A stretch of DNA of 64,000 nt. Source: Ectocarpus siliculosus (Eukaryota; Sar; Phaeophyceae; Ectocarpales; Ectocarpaceae). The stretch's first letter is position 1. Each line of letters starts with the position of its first letter. The notes below the pieces were generated by a model. It saw only the letters and a list, made by a program, of their open reading frames with translations, searched no databases and had not been told where the DNA came from. The position numbers were made by a program, and so were the translations under genes. Shown in pieces: positions 46,601-57,934 of this stretch. The stretch spans positions 428,695 through 492,694 of the forward strand of contig FN649752.1 of NCBI GenBank assembly GCA_000310025.1. Direction: 5' to 3'.

Positions 46601-49600
46601 TTGATGGACCGGCTAAGCGGATGCATGGGCAACGGAAGGGTGGTTCTGGTGGACGAAGCCTTCGATAGGCTTGACACAAGTGGCCAAGGGCACTTGACGT
46701 TGGACAAGGTATGCTCGTTGGTGGTTTGACCGTTTGACCGTCTCGTGTCAGGCCGAGCGAATCACGTTTGACTTGCAAAAGAGTACAAACCCTACTTTAA
46801 AATCTAACCTTGGACTTCGTGTCGTGTCAATTGATTTGAGTGATTCCTGAGCTCTCTCTCGCCTTTGCCTACCAAAAAATCAAACCCTCATTTTGCTTAC
46901 CGGAGGCAAGCTGTGCTGGTGTCATATGAGGTGGACGTAGGGGCGTACCCGCACTGTTGGTCTCCCGACCTGCTACGGTAGTGCCAACTCTGCACCACCA
47001 TTTCTGCATCCCGCGCGACGTGCTTAATTCCTTTAGGTCATCGATTCTTTTGATGCCACGAAGCACCCTGCCGTTGTTTCCGGTCGCCAGACACCGGACT
47101 CGGTGTTCAGAGACTTTGTTGACGGGTTTATCGCAGGGTTTCCTCCGGATAAAAGGGTGAGTGCGAACGCCATGGAGGAGTGGTAGTTTAGGCGATTTGT
47201 ACGAATCTTCCACGGTGACAGCACCGATTCCTCACAGGACAATTTGTGAGTGGCCAGATCGTTCCGCTGCCCTTGCTTGAAGCAGGAGCTAAAAGCACGC
47301 CTTTTATTGCTAAAATGAAGTTAAATGTTCGAGACTTGGCTCCCTTGGCATCAGCCCCCTGTGGTGTGGCTGCGCCTGTGCTAAGCTTCTATCATGAGCG
47401 TGCTAGGCCGTTTCCTGATAATGGAAATTGGGAAAATCCACTGACACGTAGCTGCATAGCGCCAGAATCGGCTCGACGTCAGCACTGCTAACAAGAAACC
47501 CGGGCGGCGGCAACAAATCTCATGCATCGACAGCAGGATGGAGCCAGAGTCACGAAAGAGGACTTCAGGAGGCACTACGATGTGATATCGGCCACCATCC
47601 CAGACGATGGATACTTCGAGCTTCTACTGAGGAGCTGCTGGCGCATGTAAGTCCTCCGTCACTCTGCGAGTCCCTAGGAGTTTCGGCAGGCATTTCTAAA
47701 ACCTTGACATGAAGAATTCATCATTTGAGTCGTTTTTCGATCGAACATGCATTTCGATGTCTTTTCTGCACTATGAAAGCGCGCCACGCTGTCCAGAGAA
47801 ACCGAAGGCACTGCTGACGAAGCAGATTTCATCATTAAGTTAGTCCCCTTTACCGGAATTTGTTTCCCTCATTTTCCACCTCGAACAGGCGTGGCCCTAG
47901 CGGCGTCGCAGGCGTTGCCAACACCCAAGATGGTTCATTTGTACCCCCGGGCGGCGATACCAGAGGCGACGACGGTTCTAACGAACGCAACCCTCCCAGT
48001 CAGGCAAGAGACAATGGCGTATATCCCATTGGAAATTAATCTTTGGGTTCCCTGAGGGTGGGAGACTCACTTGCAAACAAGGAAGGGCTTTGCCAGTGCA
48101 CGTATGAGAACTAAGCTAGCAGGTGTAGGTCACGACCAGAAGTTATTCTTTTTTCACGCCTGCATCTCCCTCCTTACATTCAAGCAGCTTCTCCAGACTC
48201 AGGTTCTAGGACGTATGGTGTTCGCCGCCTACCCGTTCTGGTATGTCAAAGGCGGAAGGAGGTTCAACTTTCGACCGGAAACCTCCCGCATATGTGCTGA
48301 AACCGAGCATTGGCGCGATCACCACAACATACTCCGCGACTGCTCTTCGGTCGGTGGTTAAGATTTAAGACGAATGTCAACTTTGCCCTTTAATCTTGCG
48401 TGCTTGGACTCCGAAAGCCCCCCGTCCCTCCCCTGGTCCCATGCTTGTGTAACATCTTTGACAACGTAGCAGCAGGAGACGAATAAGAGACACTATCACG
48501 GTCAATCGCACCGCCAATTCCACGCCAGCGGAGACACCACCAAAGGCGGCAGCCCTAGGACCGGAAACGACCTCTACGGTTCCGCGCCGTTGCCCCCCCC
48601 GCCCAACGAAGGCCGCGAAGGGTCGTTCAACAGCCTGAGAGAGAGTCGTGCCGCCGGATCCGGGCTCGGCGGCCGCTCCGGCATCGGACCGAGCGACCAA
48701 AACCGACTGCTCCGCTCCGCGGTACTGTCGAGAACTTTCGACTCCCAGATCCTCTTTGGCAGCACCAACGAAGGAGGTGATGATTCCATAGGACGCTTCC
48801 AAAGACCAGGGGCCGCTGAGGGTGATGATGCCGGGAAGTCTCCCCCGCCACCGGCAGGGGGCGGGAGAGTCGGGCGGGTGGCAGAGGGGGCCGCGTGGAC
48901 ACCGGGAGGTAGGCGTCTCATCCCGGGGTCGAAGGCCTTCGTCTCGCACCTGGGCAGTGACATGCTGACAAAGAACGAGCCAGGTGCGGAGGACGACTAC
49001 CGGACGAATAACACGAGCAAGCAGCTCGTCTCCGCATGGAAGTCTCGAGCGGCGGCAGCAGCAAGAAAACCACCGGTCTGGGTACCTAAGCCGGATCCGA
49101 AAAGCGCCCGGCCTGTCGCTGCAGGCAGTGGCCATCTCTCTGCACGGAAATGCGGGAAAGTCGCCAACGACGGCAGGGGAGCCTCAGCAGGTGCCGCGGG
49201 TAAGAGCCCCTATGACTCCCTTTCCCTCGCACAGCTCATGAGCAGTAAAAAACAAACAAACGCCGGACAGGGGAAGAAGGATTGCCGAGCGGACGGCAGC
49301 GTTTCGTCCGACAGTGGACACGCTACTGCCTCGGCACGGACAGCCGTGGAACGCAACCAGAGCTCAATACCGGGCGAGGAACGCCAGGAAAGACGCACCT
49401 CGGAACGACCCTCTGAGCGCGAGATGAACGGTAGAGGGGGAGGGGGGGCATTCGACTGGTGGGGGGGAGCCAGTGCGTTAGATACTGGAAGCGAATCCGC
49501 GAGAGACAGGAAAAGAGGGATGGTTGGGGGAGGCCGGAATTTCATACCGCAGCCTCAAGCCGTGTCAGACACCTACAAGTCTAGTCTGATACTTGGGTAG
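34658..49600 (+). CDS. giant EF-hand protein with six calcyphosine-like units (2281 aa)
   Basis: 26 exons join in phase: 34658-34754, 35009-35238, 35785-35892, 36261-36466, 36540-36584, 36757-37003, 37130-37436, 37722-38368, 38815-38929, 39351-39482, 39769-40408, 40626-40947, 41235-41429, 41877-41936, 42329-42774, 42933-43226, 43530-43650, 43931-44179, 44687-44785, 45285-45755, 46114-46314, 46568-46708, 47037-47156, 47534-47646, 47889-48003, 48476-49600. Calcyphosine order recurs six times: a helix like LRSELHASGISGMANLIRRL, EF loops, then an HPxV block (NNHPYVRRGE, EAHPDVVSGV, GTHPEVVEGS, RGHPDVIAGR, SRHPAVLRGH, TKHPAVVSGR), then a DGxVT..F..HY segment usually ending in CW. Good Ca loops include DQDRDGLLSRDE, DADGDGLVFVDD and DGNKDGFLSFGD; many others are degenerate. 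The last exon (375 codons) is Gly/Ser/Arg-rich and disordered. Calcyphosine is a small Ca-binding protein; a role in flagellar Ca signalling is inference. Exons 5 and 6 are the weakest. The last intron has a GC donor. Confidence 0.88.
44309..44503 (+). repeat. tRNA-like (SINE-type) sequence in an intron
   Basis: In intron 18 of the calcyphosine-repeat gene, gtggccagtgagtgttagg (44309-44327) resembles the A box of Ser/Leu tRNAs. A perfect B box gggttcgaatccc follows at 44387-44399, with tggtcac downstream pairing with gtggcca. The T stem pairs over only three bases, so this is not a working tRNA; a pol III-derived SINE or tRNA pseudogene is likelier. ccagctggtcact (44398-44410) is repeated inverted at 44491-44503. 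Confidence 0.45.
44531..44604. repeat. 74-bp near-perfect palindrome
   Basis: Two 36-bp arms (44531-44566 and 44569-44604) separated by two bases match with a single mismatch. The outer 22 bases of the left arm, starting tgttagtaaggcttaccc, are identical to 44348-44369 inside the neighbouring tRNA-like sequence, so the palindrome probably arose by inverted duplication of that element. Confidence 0.95.
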
Positions 49601-50252
49601 AAAACTTAAAGGAAGGTCGAGGCAAAAGTTAGAACGGACACACCGTACGTTGTCGAGTGCCACCCAGTCATGCAACAGCGTCCTTGTCAGTGCTGATGCC
49701 GACAACTGCAGTTGGTGCACACGGCACACGGCACCCAGGTTCAAAACCTTGTCGTTGTTGTTGTTGGTTGTTCTTGTTCTTGTTCTTGTCTTCGCAATAA
49801 GAGTTATCCGTACCGGTCCAACCGCCAGGCGCCTTCCATGGTCACAGGCCAACTACCCCACAAAGGGTACGCACTTTTAAAAATGAAATGGAAATAAAAT
49901 GGATCTAGAAAATCCTCAAATAGACGACACACAACAAGAGACACGTGTAGGCGATCAAACCCGCAAAAAGAAAAACGGAACAAAGGAAACACGTGGACAC
50001 CAATAAATCGGCATACCGTTTACCGCACGCGCTGAGGCTTCGTACATGCTACATCACCTCAGGCTAAGACTAAGTTTTCATGGTGCCTCTATGATGTGCA
50101 ACAAGATAAGGATTTGCATGCGCTCCACATCCTGCATTCACGACAAAAAAGAGACATGCGAAAAGCCACACAAACGCCAACTCGCGCATGTCTTTCGTTG
50201 CATATTGACTTCCTGTGCAAGACTAGAAAACGGACAAGCGTTGCTATCTAGA
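49601..50252. other. tail-to-tail intergenic region
   Basis: The region holds the 3' UTRs of the calcyphosine-repeat gene and the methyltransferase gene. It contains a short run of gtt triplets near 49750-49790. Nothing else was recognised. Confidence 0.5.
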
Positions 50253-52364
50253 CTATGGAGCGACGCCGGCGATAGTTCTGCCGGAAGAGGAATCGCCTAG
50301 GTCGGACACCCGGTAGATATAGGCATGCAGTCCTTCGACCACGAAGGTCGCCACCGAGACCCAGCCCCTTATCTGGAACTGGGAAAAAATTATGAAGTGC
50401 GAGCGTGCACAGGAAACATTACTGGCGGCGTTAGTTGCCGTGTCAGTTGGCGTGCGTATCATTGAGTGGGCTACCCTATGGCGCACTTCGCGCAAACCAA
50501 ACTCACCCCGACCGACACGACGCGGGCACCAGGGTCGGCTTCAGCTTCCAGCTTCTCTTTCATCTTGGCCAGACCCTTAAAAAAGGTTAGGCCAACAAGC
50601 AGCGGCAACCGAAGTGTGGGCGAATATGCCATGGGGTCAAGCCGGAAGAGTTGCTGACAAGAGTTCGTTGACAGAGTAGGGTATCGACGCCCAACGAGAA
50701 ACGACAAAACAAGTTCCTCTGGGGGATTTCGTAGGGAGTCCTGTCGACCGCGACCCCGAGCGTATCAGAACAACGTGATTCATACAATATATAATAACAC
50801 TACTACAATACTGTATAATACTACGAATCAAAATGCCCTGTAAATTTGGCGCACTACCGGGTGCAGCGCCCTTTACCAGAAGGTGCCAGCGCCACGCTAC
50901 CACCACGGGCTACTACAGTCGCCGCACGATCTTGCGGCAAAATAGGTATAGCTTACAGCTCTGACTTTTGCTTAAAAACCCAGTGTTGTGCGGCCTGAAG
51001 AGTACGGAAGAGGAGGTAGGCACCGTAGAGTTCAGGTTGTTCGGTAAAGATAACAACGGCAACAACAACGACTCGCTCGCACTCTCGTAACAATTTCTAG
51101 CGTGACACACCGCTCACCTCTCTGAACAGGTACACGATGATCACCGTGCTCCCTGCTAGTGGCGCGACGAATATATCTTCCTTGTCTAGCTCAACCAAGG
51201 AAGATACCTGTGCAGTACGGTTTCATGGCATACAGCACAGCCGGGAAGCAAATTTTACATTACAATCTTGTTTCTGTAAGACATTCAGTCACCGCTGACA
51301 CACAGAGACAAAGTGCACAGAGACAAAGTGTGCTACAGAGTCTGGCCAGCAACAACAGACGACATTATTTCGCATTCTCTCGCCATTGGCGAGACATGTC
51401 TTTGCACTACACAACATCACTGCATCTCACCACTTATACGGATAGTTTATGCGGCATCGCAGTTTACAGAGTAGTGATTTCAATAGGCATCCGCTAGGCC
51501 AGCTCTTCGGCAAGGGTTCACACTTTTCCCCAGACGTTGGCGCGCCAACCGGAGGTTCGAGTCATTGCGCAGCAAACTCGCAAATTCTTTCGCTCTGTGC
51601 GATATGCCTGATATCCAGTGTTGATGCACACCTCACCCTTGCTTCCGCAGCGGCAAGGCGTCCTTTGCGCAGCAGATCTTCGTTTAGGTCCAAGCCTCGG
51701 CCTGCACACCCTCTTCGCGCCGCAGCAAGCAGCCATCGTCCATCACCACATCCCAGGTCTACCACAATGTCATGCGGTTCAAGCCGGAGGCCATCGAGCA
51801 CCCTGTCAGTCACAGCGGAGACAGCAAAGAAGAGTCCACAGGTTGCTCGATTATTTTGGCGTTCACCCAGACATACAGAAGTCTAACCTTTTGCCACACA
51901 CCCTGTTTTTTTTATTTTCTCAGTTTTTCGTTTTTGCGCTACAGTACTTGCACATTTTAGGAAACATAAATACAAACATACAAACACAGAAAGACATTGC
52001 ATCTCTCCGCCGAACGCGGCGAGATTTCCCTTAGCTGCATTCAGTGCCCTCGTCCTCGCTACACTGCAAATAGTCTAACTCACGAGCAAGTTCGTCAACA
52101 GAAATCCCGCCAACACACAACCGGGTTAGTAGTGTATGTGAACTGACCCAAGGACATCGCATACCTCCATACAAAGCTGCTGTGCAGAGAACGTCATGGT
52201 CTAAACCAGTTCAAGATTGTCTCTCTCGTCAACAGAACTCACGTTTCAATCAAACTTTCAGGAGACGGACTTATTGGAGCCACCAAACTAGTCTCGCGAG
52301 TGTGCTCCACGAAGGTTTCCTTCGCATATTTAACCAAGGCAGAGGTGGTGCGCTTGCGATCCAT
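50253..52364 (-). CDS. SAM-dependent methyltransferase, FAM173/ATPSCKMT-like
   Basis: Exons, complement of 52243-52364, 51637-51802, 51118-51185, 50507-50575 and 50253-50378, encode about 183 aa. The first junction (phase 2) and the last two (phase 0) fit. Between exons ending 51637 and starting 51185 the phase does not match, and about 20 residues of the family are absent, so one small exon was missed. Family blocks: VAPISPSPESLIETVLDGL, IVVDLGCGDGRWLLAAARRG (SAM motif I), GLDLNEDLL, STVIIVYLFRE, ADPGARVVSVG and FQIRGWVSV. FAM173-type enzymes in animals methylate lysines of mitochondrial inner-membrane proteins (ATP synthase c subunit, ADP/ATP translocase). The same substrate here is inference. 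No transit peptide was seen at the modelled start (MDRKRTTSALVKYAKETF). It is divergent from the ceramidase gene. Confidence 0.8.
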
Positions 52365-53311
52365 TTGCGGGAAAAGTGGTGCGGGTTGTGCTTGCTTGTG
52401 ATGAGCGATCTCCGAAGTTCTCAAATCTACGTAGATCTGTTGCCCATCTACGGAGATGTGATCTGTTGCCAATCTACGGAGATGTGCCGCTGAAGGAGCC
52501 GCGCTGGGCCACTTGAACACACCGCCGGCGATATCCCTGTCATTCTGTCACGGCGGCAGCAGCGAGAGCGACGTGTGCTGCTGGACAGGTCGCGAAGAGT
52601 TGTCGGGGAGACGACCTATGGCGAACGACATGCCAGAGCACGGATACTGGGGCCCGGTATGAGAAAAACCAAGCCAGACATTTTTGAAGTTTGAAAGCTG
52701 GCAGAGAGGAGGCGGTGTTGAACTGGCTTTGTGGCTCCGAGATTCACGAAGGGCAGACGAAGGACTTTCATATGTAGAGAGTCGCCATCGTGGAAAACCT
52801 GCTGTATAGCGTTGAAAGCAACATGACGTGTCCTCTCGTGTTCTTCCTCTGTTGTGTAGGAAACATGCGCGCCGTGGTCAATTTTTGAAGCAGCGGCGAA
52901 TTTTGGGCTGCATTCACCCGCACTGGCTATATACCAACACAGCCAACGTTGATGTTTCTCTACCCACGACCATCACTAGCAGCGCTTCTGCCCTGAAGCT
53001 GCAGCTTGGCTGGTAGAGCGCGTGCCCTCAAAGCCCCAAGGTCACTACCTAGTGAATGTACGATGGGGCGGGCCGACAATGTGTGGCCCAACATCGTCAG
53101 GTTGTGTAGATGGAGGCAGCGCTCGAGACTACAATTTCTCGAGGAAGTACCAAAATCAACTAGCAGCAGTCGACCACGGCCTCCATATCGATGACCATTC
53201 ATGCCGGTAAGGGGGGTAGTGGACAGGGGGGTGGGGGAAGGCCCTCGGAGGCAACCACAGACTGCGATGATAGAGCACTCAGGAAGACGTGAAATACAGT
53301 AGTGTAGCAGG
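52365..53311. promoter_or_regulatory. head-to-head intergenic region between methyltransferase and ceramidase
   Basis: The region separates divergent genes and should hold both promoters. A 26-bp tandem duplication (unit starting gatctgttgccc, one mismatch) lies at 52434-52485, about 70-120 bases upstream of the methyltransferase ATG. No exon was recognised. Confidence 0.4.
52434..52485. repeat. 26-bp tandem duplication upstream of the methyltransferase start
   Basis: Two copies, 52434-52459 and 52460-52485, differ by one base. Each contains atctacggagatgt. Confidence 0.9.
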
Positions 53312-56300
53312 ATGGTGTGCAAGGGTAGCTCTTTCGGAAAAGTTAGAGCCAAGATAAACGGCTCTCACATTTATCGCTCTCTGCGTATCCAAGGCGGTTA
53401 TCGCCCTAATATCGACGAGCTCTTGTTTCGATCACCTGCTTTGCGCGCTTGCATACGACAGGTGACGGCGACGATAGATTGGTGCGAGGAGAATTACGCG
53501 TGGTCTTACTTCATTGCGGAATTCTGGAATACGGCGAGTATGTCTGTGTTCAATGAGCAGTATTTTTTCGTCTGTAGACAAAATTACGGATCCTCCCAAG
53601 TACCATCGTTGCCCATCTGTACACCAGCTAGCCTACGACCTCTTCATCGAATCTCTCCAAGACTGCCCATTGTGACATTTTATGGTAAAGTCCTTGTGAA
53701 GCATGGCACGCCGCTTGACCGCACTCCGCAGCATTGAAGTTCGATGTCTATTTTCCTAACATTGGACAGTAGCAGTGCGATAGAAAACGACGCCGTCAGG
53801 CTACAATATTGTTGTTCGCGTTGCGTGCGGAGTTGATGAAAAAATATCCGGGTGAAGTCATGAGTGCGCGCATCACAAGTCATTGGTTTGCCACACCAAG
53901 TAAGTTTCGTTGCGAAAAGAATACCGCACGTCAGGCATGTACAATGAAAGAACAGCTCAATATAGCTCACCAATCCATGATGTATGCTATGCGTCGTATA
54001 CGGTTGTACCTCCTGACGACCTGTGCTTTGCAGGTGAGCTCATTGGCCATCTTTCTCGCGGGCGTGTATGGATGGTTTATGGCCGTCGCCGACGATCTCG
54101 AGATTAGGTTCCAGGTAATGTATGCATGCGGTTGACAAAGAGAAGCTCGTCTTACCCCCTCTCTCTCGCCTAAAGTGGACGTGTTTTTAGCTTTCAGGGG
54201 TGAGCACATCTACCGGAGTATCACTACAGAGAACACGATTGGGTGAACAGTTCCACACGACCGAAATGAGGGTATTGCACGATGGGCGCCACCCGACTCG
54301 CCGCTTGTATGCCAGATACAGAAATTGTGCGCCACGATCAAGAAGTTTGCCTGAAGGATAACTTATCTCGTTCGGAGTGCGCAAAGACCTGACAAGCAAC
54401 GTCTCGACGGGTGAAACAGAAGGAGATGAAACATGGCGGTACAAGACTCGGTGTTGTGTTCCCTACATTTTACGTGCTAGCAGGTCTCTCAGCTCCTGGT
54501 GGCGAGTGTTGGTATCGGCAGCGCCTGCTTCCACTGCACACTGAGGCATGCGGAGCAGCAATGCGACGAAACCCCGATGGTCTTGGCTATGCTGAACTGG
54601 TTTCATGAGCTTTTCGCGGACACATGGGAGAGCAACAGATTTCTGAGAGAGGCGATGCCGGTGCTGCTAGTCGTGTACGGTCTGGTGAGAAGAAACAATC
54701 CGCCACAAAGAAAGGAAATATTTTGAACAAGTGCTTGCGACATGGGCGTCTCGCTCTGTGCTTTGGTCAATTGCTTGTGGGGTTTCCCGCGAACACTTGC
54801 TCTTTGTCAACCCACAGTTCTCGCTCCCCTTTGAAGCGATTTCCAACAAGAATCTGATAAAACCAACTATCGTTTTGGTAACAATCCCCTTGGATCTAGA
54901 GGCTTGCAACGGTTACATCTACGTGCGACGAATTTGATACCTTAAACGGGGGATTGTTGTTGGGGTTTCTGGACCGATTGTGCACGAGAAATGCTCAGAA
55001 TTCGAACGACGGGAAATCGTTTCAACACCAAATGGAGGTAAAAGTATTATGGCGAAAATAAGGAGTTTCTCAGGACCTCAGTGATGTTGAAGTTTCTTGT
55101 GGGGAACTTCTTCGAGGTACTGTGGATCGGGGACGGTGGTTGTTGTCTGCATTCAGCGAAGATGTCAGGTACTGAGGTGACCTGTGGAACGGCGTGATGC
55201 TTATGCCTCTCGTTGAGAAACTTCTGACCCCCCCCCCCCCCGACCCTCTTCATCGGCGTCCCCTAACTCGCCACAACTCCGTAGGGGTTTGCTCTCTTGC
55301 ACAACATGTATCGCTGGACGACCGGATTCCAGATACACTTCATCGTGTGGGGCCTCGCCAACCTGGCAAGGTGCATCTACGTGAGCCGCGAGAAGGGAGT
55401 TGATCCTGCCACGGTATTGCTCAAGAGGGCGGTGATTTCAACCGCATTGGCTACCTTCTTTTGGGCGGTAAGCGCAAACACTCCCCAGGCCAAATTGTTC
55501 ACCTCCACGGTTTCAATACTTCTCACCCTATTCGGTTGATCGATGACGCCGCTAACCCTCAATTTCTTCTGCGTGCGCTTCGCCTCTTGTCTGTATCGTT
55601 GCAGACTGACTTCCACTTCTGCAGCCACCTTCAGAGCGGGCCAATGCCGAACCCCGAAGGACACGCCTGGTGGCACGTGCTAATTGCGTGAGTCCTGCTA
55701 GTCGCTCTAGCTTGATGCCTATCCCTCCCTCGTAGCCTGGTTTGATGCTCTGAAGTTTAACCAGTCGTCATGATGTCCAGGTGCAAGTGTGATGGCTTTT
55801 GAGGGGATTATGCTAGACACTGAGTGAGATCATCGCGATTTTCATGGGAAGGAAGAGGGTTTTTTCTGTGGGTACCTCTTCTCCTTTCGTTACGCACACG
55901 CACGCGTGTAAACCTCACGCACATGTGTCTGTTCACACCTTCGAGATTATCGTCTGAGCACTTTGAACCCGTTTGGGTCCACCGTTGAAAATATGCTTCT
56001 TATGGAGCCCTATACTCCGGGTGAGCGGAGAGTCCGGAGTGTAGACGCGGCTGCTTCAACGGCTTTTGCTGGTTCTGCTGGTTCTGCTGCTTCGGCTGCT
56101 GTTGTTGCGGTTGTTGCGATGCTACTGCATTATTTTCCTTAGTTCCCATGTTTTGTACGTGGGTTGCCAAGAGAAAACGCTTCGTCGACGCCAATATGGA
56201 GCCCTCTACTCTGGGTGAGCGGAGAGTCCGGAGTGTGGTGGCTATGACCTGCCACCGGAGGCTGGCTATTTCCCTTCGGTGCGATGTGGCGAGGAATGCC

Positions 56301-57934
56301 AAGCGTGACCGAGCGGACTCAGTCAAGCTAGGGTGGTGCGGAGAGTGGGAGAGCCTCCGTGGACTCATTTTCCCATCCTCCTAATGATTCATCAACCATT
56401 CGCAGCTGTTGGGAATCGCAAGGGTCATGGACCCTCGGGAAACGGTATTCTATTATCACATATTCCCTCAGATCCTAATCTTCATGCACGTGTGTCTGTG
56501 CTCCCTGAATCTCCATATCCTGACCTCCACGTTCTTAATTAAATTCGCCTTCTGTACTCCACGCATGTGCCGACAATAACTATGGACGCGACGAGCCTTA
56601 TACGTTGTTTCTCAGCCGAGGGCATGCTGAACGTCCGCTTGTCCCCACAAACTTGATGGGCGACTCCTCCCTCGACGTTTTCCGTCTGTGTGATGATTTT
56701 TCTTTGGAGCCCAGGTATGCGATCCTACAATGCACCTCGTTCTCAATATACCGGCGGTGCATCCAGCTAGGCAAGCCGGTGGCAATCGTTTTGAAGGGAC
56801 CTTTCGGACTTTGGCCGACCGTACGGGTGGTTTAGCCGTCGCCGACGGGATCGAAAACGCGCACTCGATGGTCAACCATACAGAGGCAAGGGGGCGTTTG
56901 ACACAAGCAAGAGATGTCCAGGTGGAGGAAATCTCATCTCCAACCTTGTTGTCATCAGCGGCTGCTTCGCCTCGTCGAATAAAATGTCGAGTTGAACCGG
57001 GAGCTAGTTCAACCCTCTTACTGCTGCAAGTAAGCCCGTAGGATTTTTCACTCGTTGTGTGGTAAGACTGGGTACGCTCGAATACTGTGGTACTGCGTAC
57101 GTGTTGCTGCTTCCAACGCTGGACAAGCACTGCAGGAGGAATGAAAGCTCAGGACGCGTAATTGTAGGTCCCGTCATTGAAAATCTAGATTCGAATGAGG
57201 GTTGAGGTGGGGGGTGGGGGCGGGAACATAACTTGTCTAGAGACCACCACAGTTTCCCGTCACTTACGTCAATTTGCTACCGGATGGGTGGGTGGCGTTT
57301 ACGGCACCATCTCGGGACCTGGACGTCACAATTGATTGGCGCTTCTCAGCCACCAAGCTCGTCGTCAGTAGCTGCTCATTGAAGACATGCTCTTCGTTGT
57401 TTGCACGAGGCTTGTCTCCGTATATATATTCCTTGGTTGTGCGTAATGTAAAGAGTGGCTTAGAGTTAAGGGTTGGTTTCCATCTGGGACATATCGGTCT
57501 CAAATCACACCTCACTACCCCTTCTTGCGAAGAAACGTTGCATCTATGTATCGTATCTCTCCAAGAAGAGGGCTAAATGAACGCGTGTTGCCGCGATGCG
57601 TGTAACGTAAAAGGCATGTATGTAACGTGTGGATGTCCAAAGCTACCCAGCAGTTTTATCTCTTATAGTCTGTCTGTGTGTTTCCTTTGGCCTCATTCGA
57701 GTTGGGTGTATGTACGTACATACCATGGGTTCATATTTCTGGCATCCCTTCATCTGGGCCGCGATGAGGGTTCGACTGATGTACCAGGCACTTCAAGTAT
57801 TAAATTGGCGATTGAAAATATTTTGCTTGGATCTCTCCCCAGTTGTGTTCATAGTAGTTTTGGGTTTCCTTGATTGTTGTCTGGGAATTGTTGCGTGTTG
57901 GATAGAGTATGGTTCAATCTGTGTCGCCGTGTGA
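53312..57934 (+). CDS. ACER-like: alkaline ceramidase (ACER family)
   Basis: Recognised exons are about 53312 (or 53462)-53537, 54034-54114, 54484-54684, 55285-55467, 55643-55687 and an open stretch ending at 57934. The Ca/substrate motif IDWCEENYAWSYFIAEFWNT matches ACER3 (D, W, E, N, E all kept). IFLAGVYGWFMAV is a membrane helix. SACFHCTLRHAEQQCDETPM keeps the catalytic Ser, His and Asp spacing (+4, +15). The zinc pair is in HAWWHVLI. GSYFWHPFIWAAMRVRLMYQ then resembles the ACER C terminus. The enzyme hydrolyses ceramide to sphingosine and fatty acid in ER/Golgi membranes. Problems: the exon 1-2 junction is out of phase by my reading, a small exon may be missing before 55285, the FW.xD segment after 55467 was not found, and the last exon lacks a clear AG acceptor (tacatacc precedes ATG at 57723). 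The start is uncertain. Confidence 0.8.
56001..56236 (+). repeat. 42-bp direct repeat pair flanking trinucleotide-rich DNA
   Basis: Copies at 56001-56042 and 56195-56236 (starting tatggagccct, two mismatches) lie in a long ceramidase intron. Each contains inverted words such as actccgg and ccggagt around a short spacer. Between them is a run of ctgctt/gttctg/ttgttg triplets (about 56050-56120). Confidence 0.9.

Noticed and set aside
48377-49135. Minus-strand open frame of 252 aa opposite the last calcyphosine-repeat exon
   Set aside because: It is a shadow of a GC-rich, low-complexity exon, with no motif and no consistent splice context.
56000-56368. Minus-strand Gln-rich open frame
   Set aside because: The Gln run is produced by an intronic triplet repeat, and there is no start, splice or family support.
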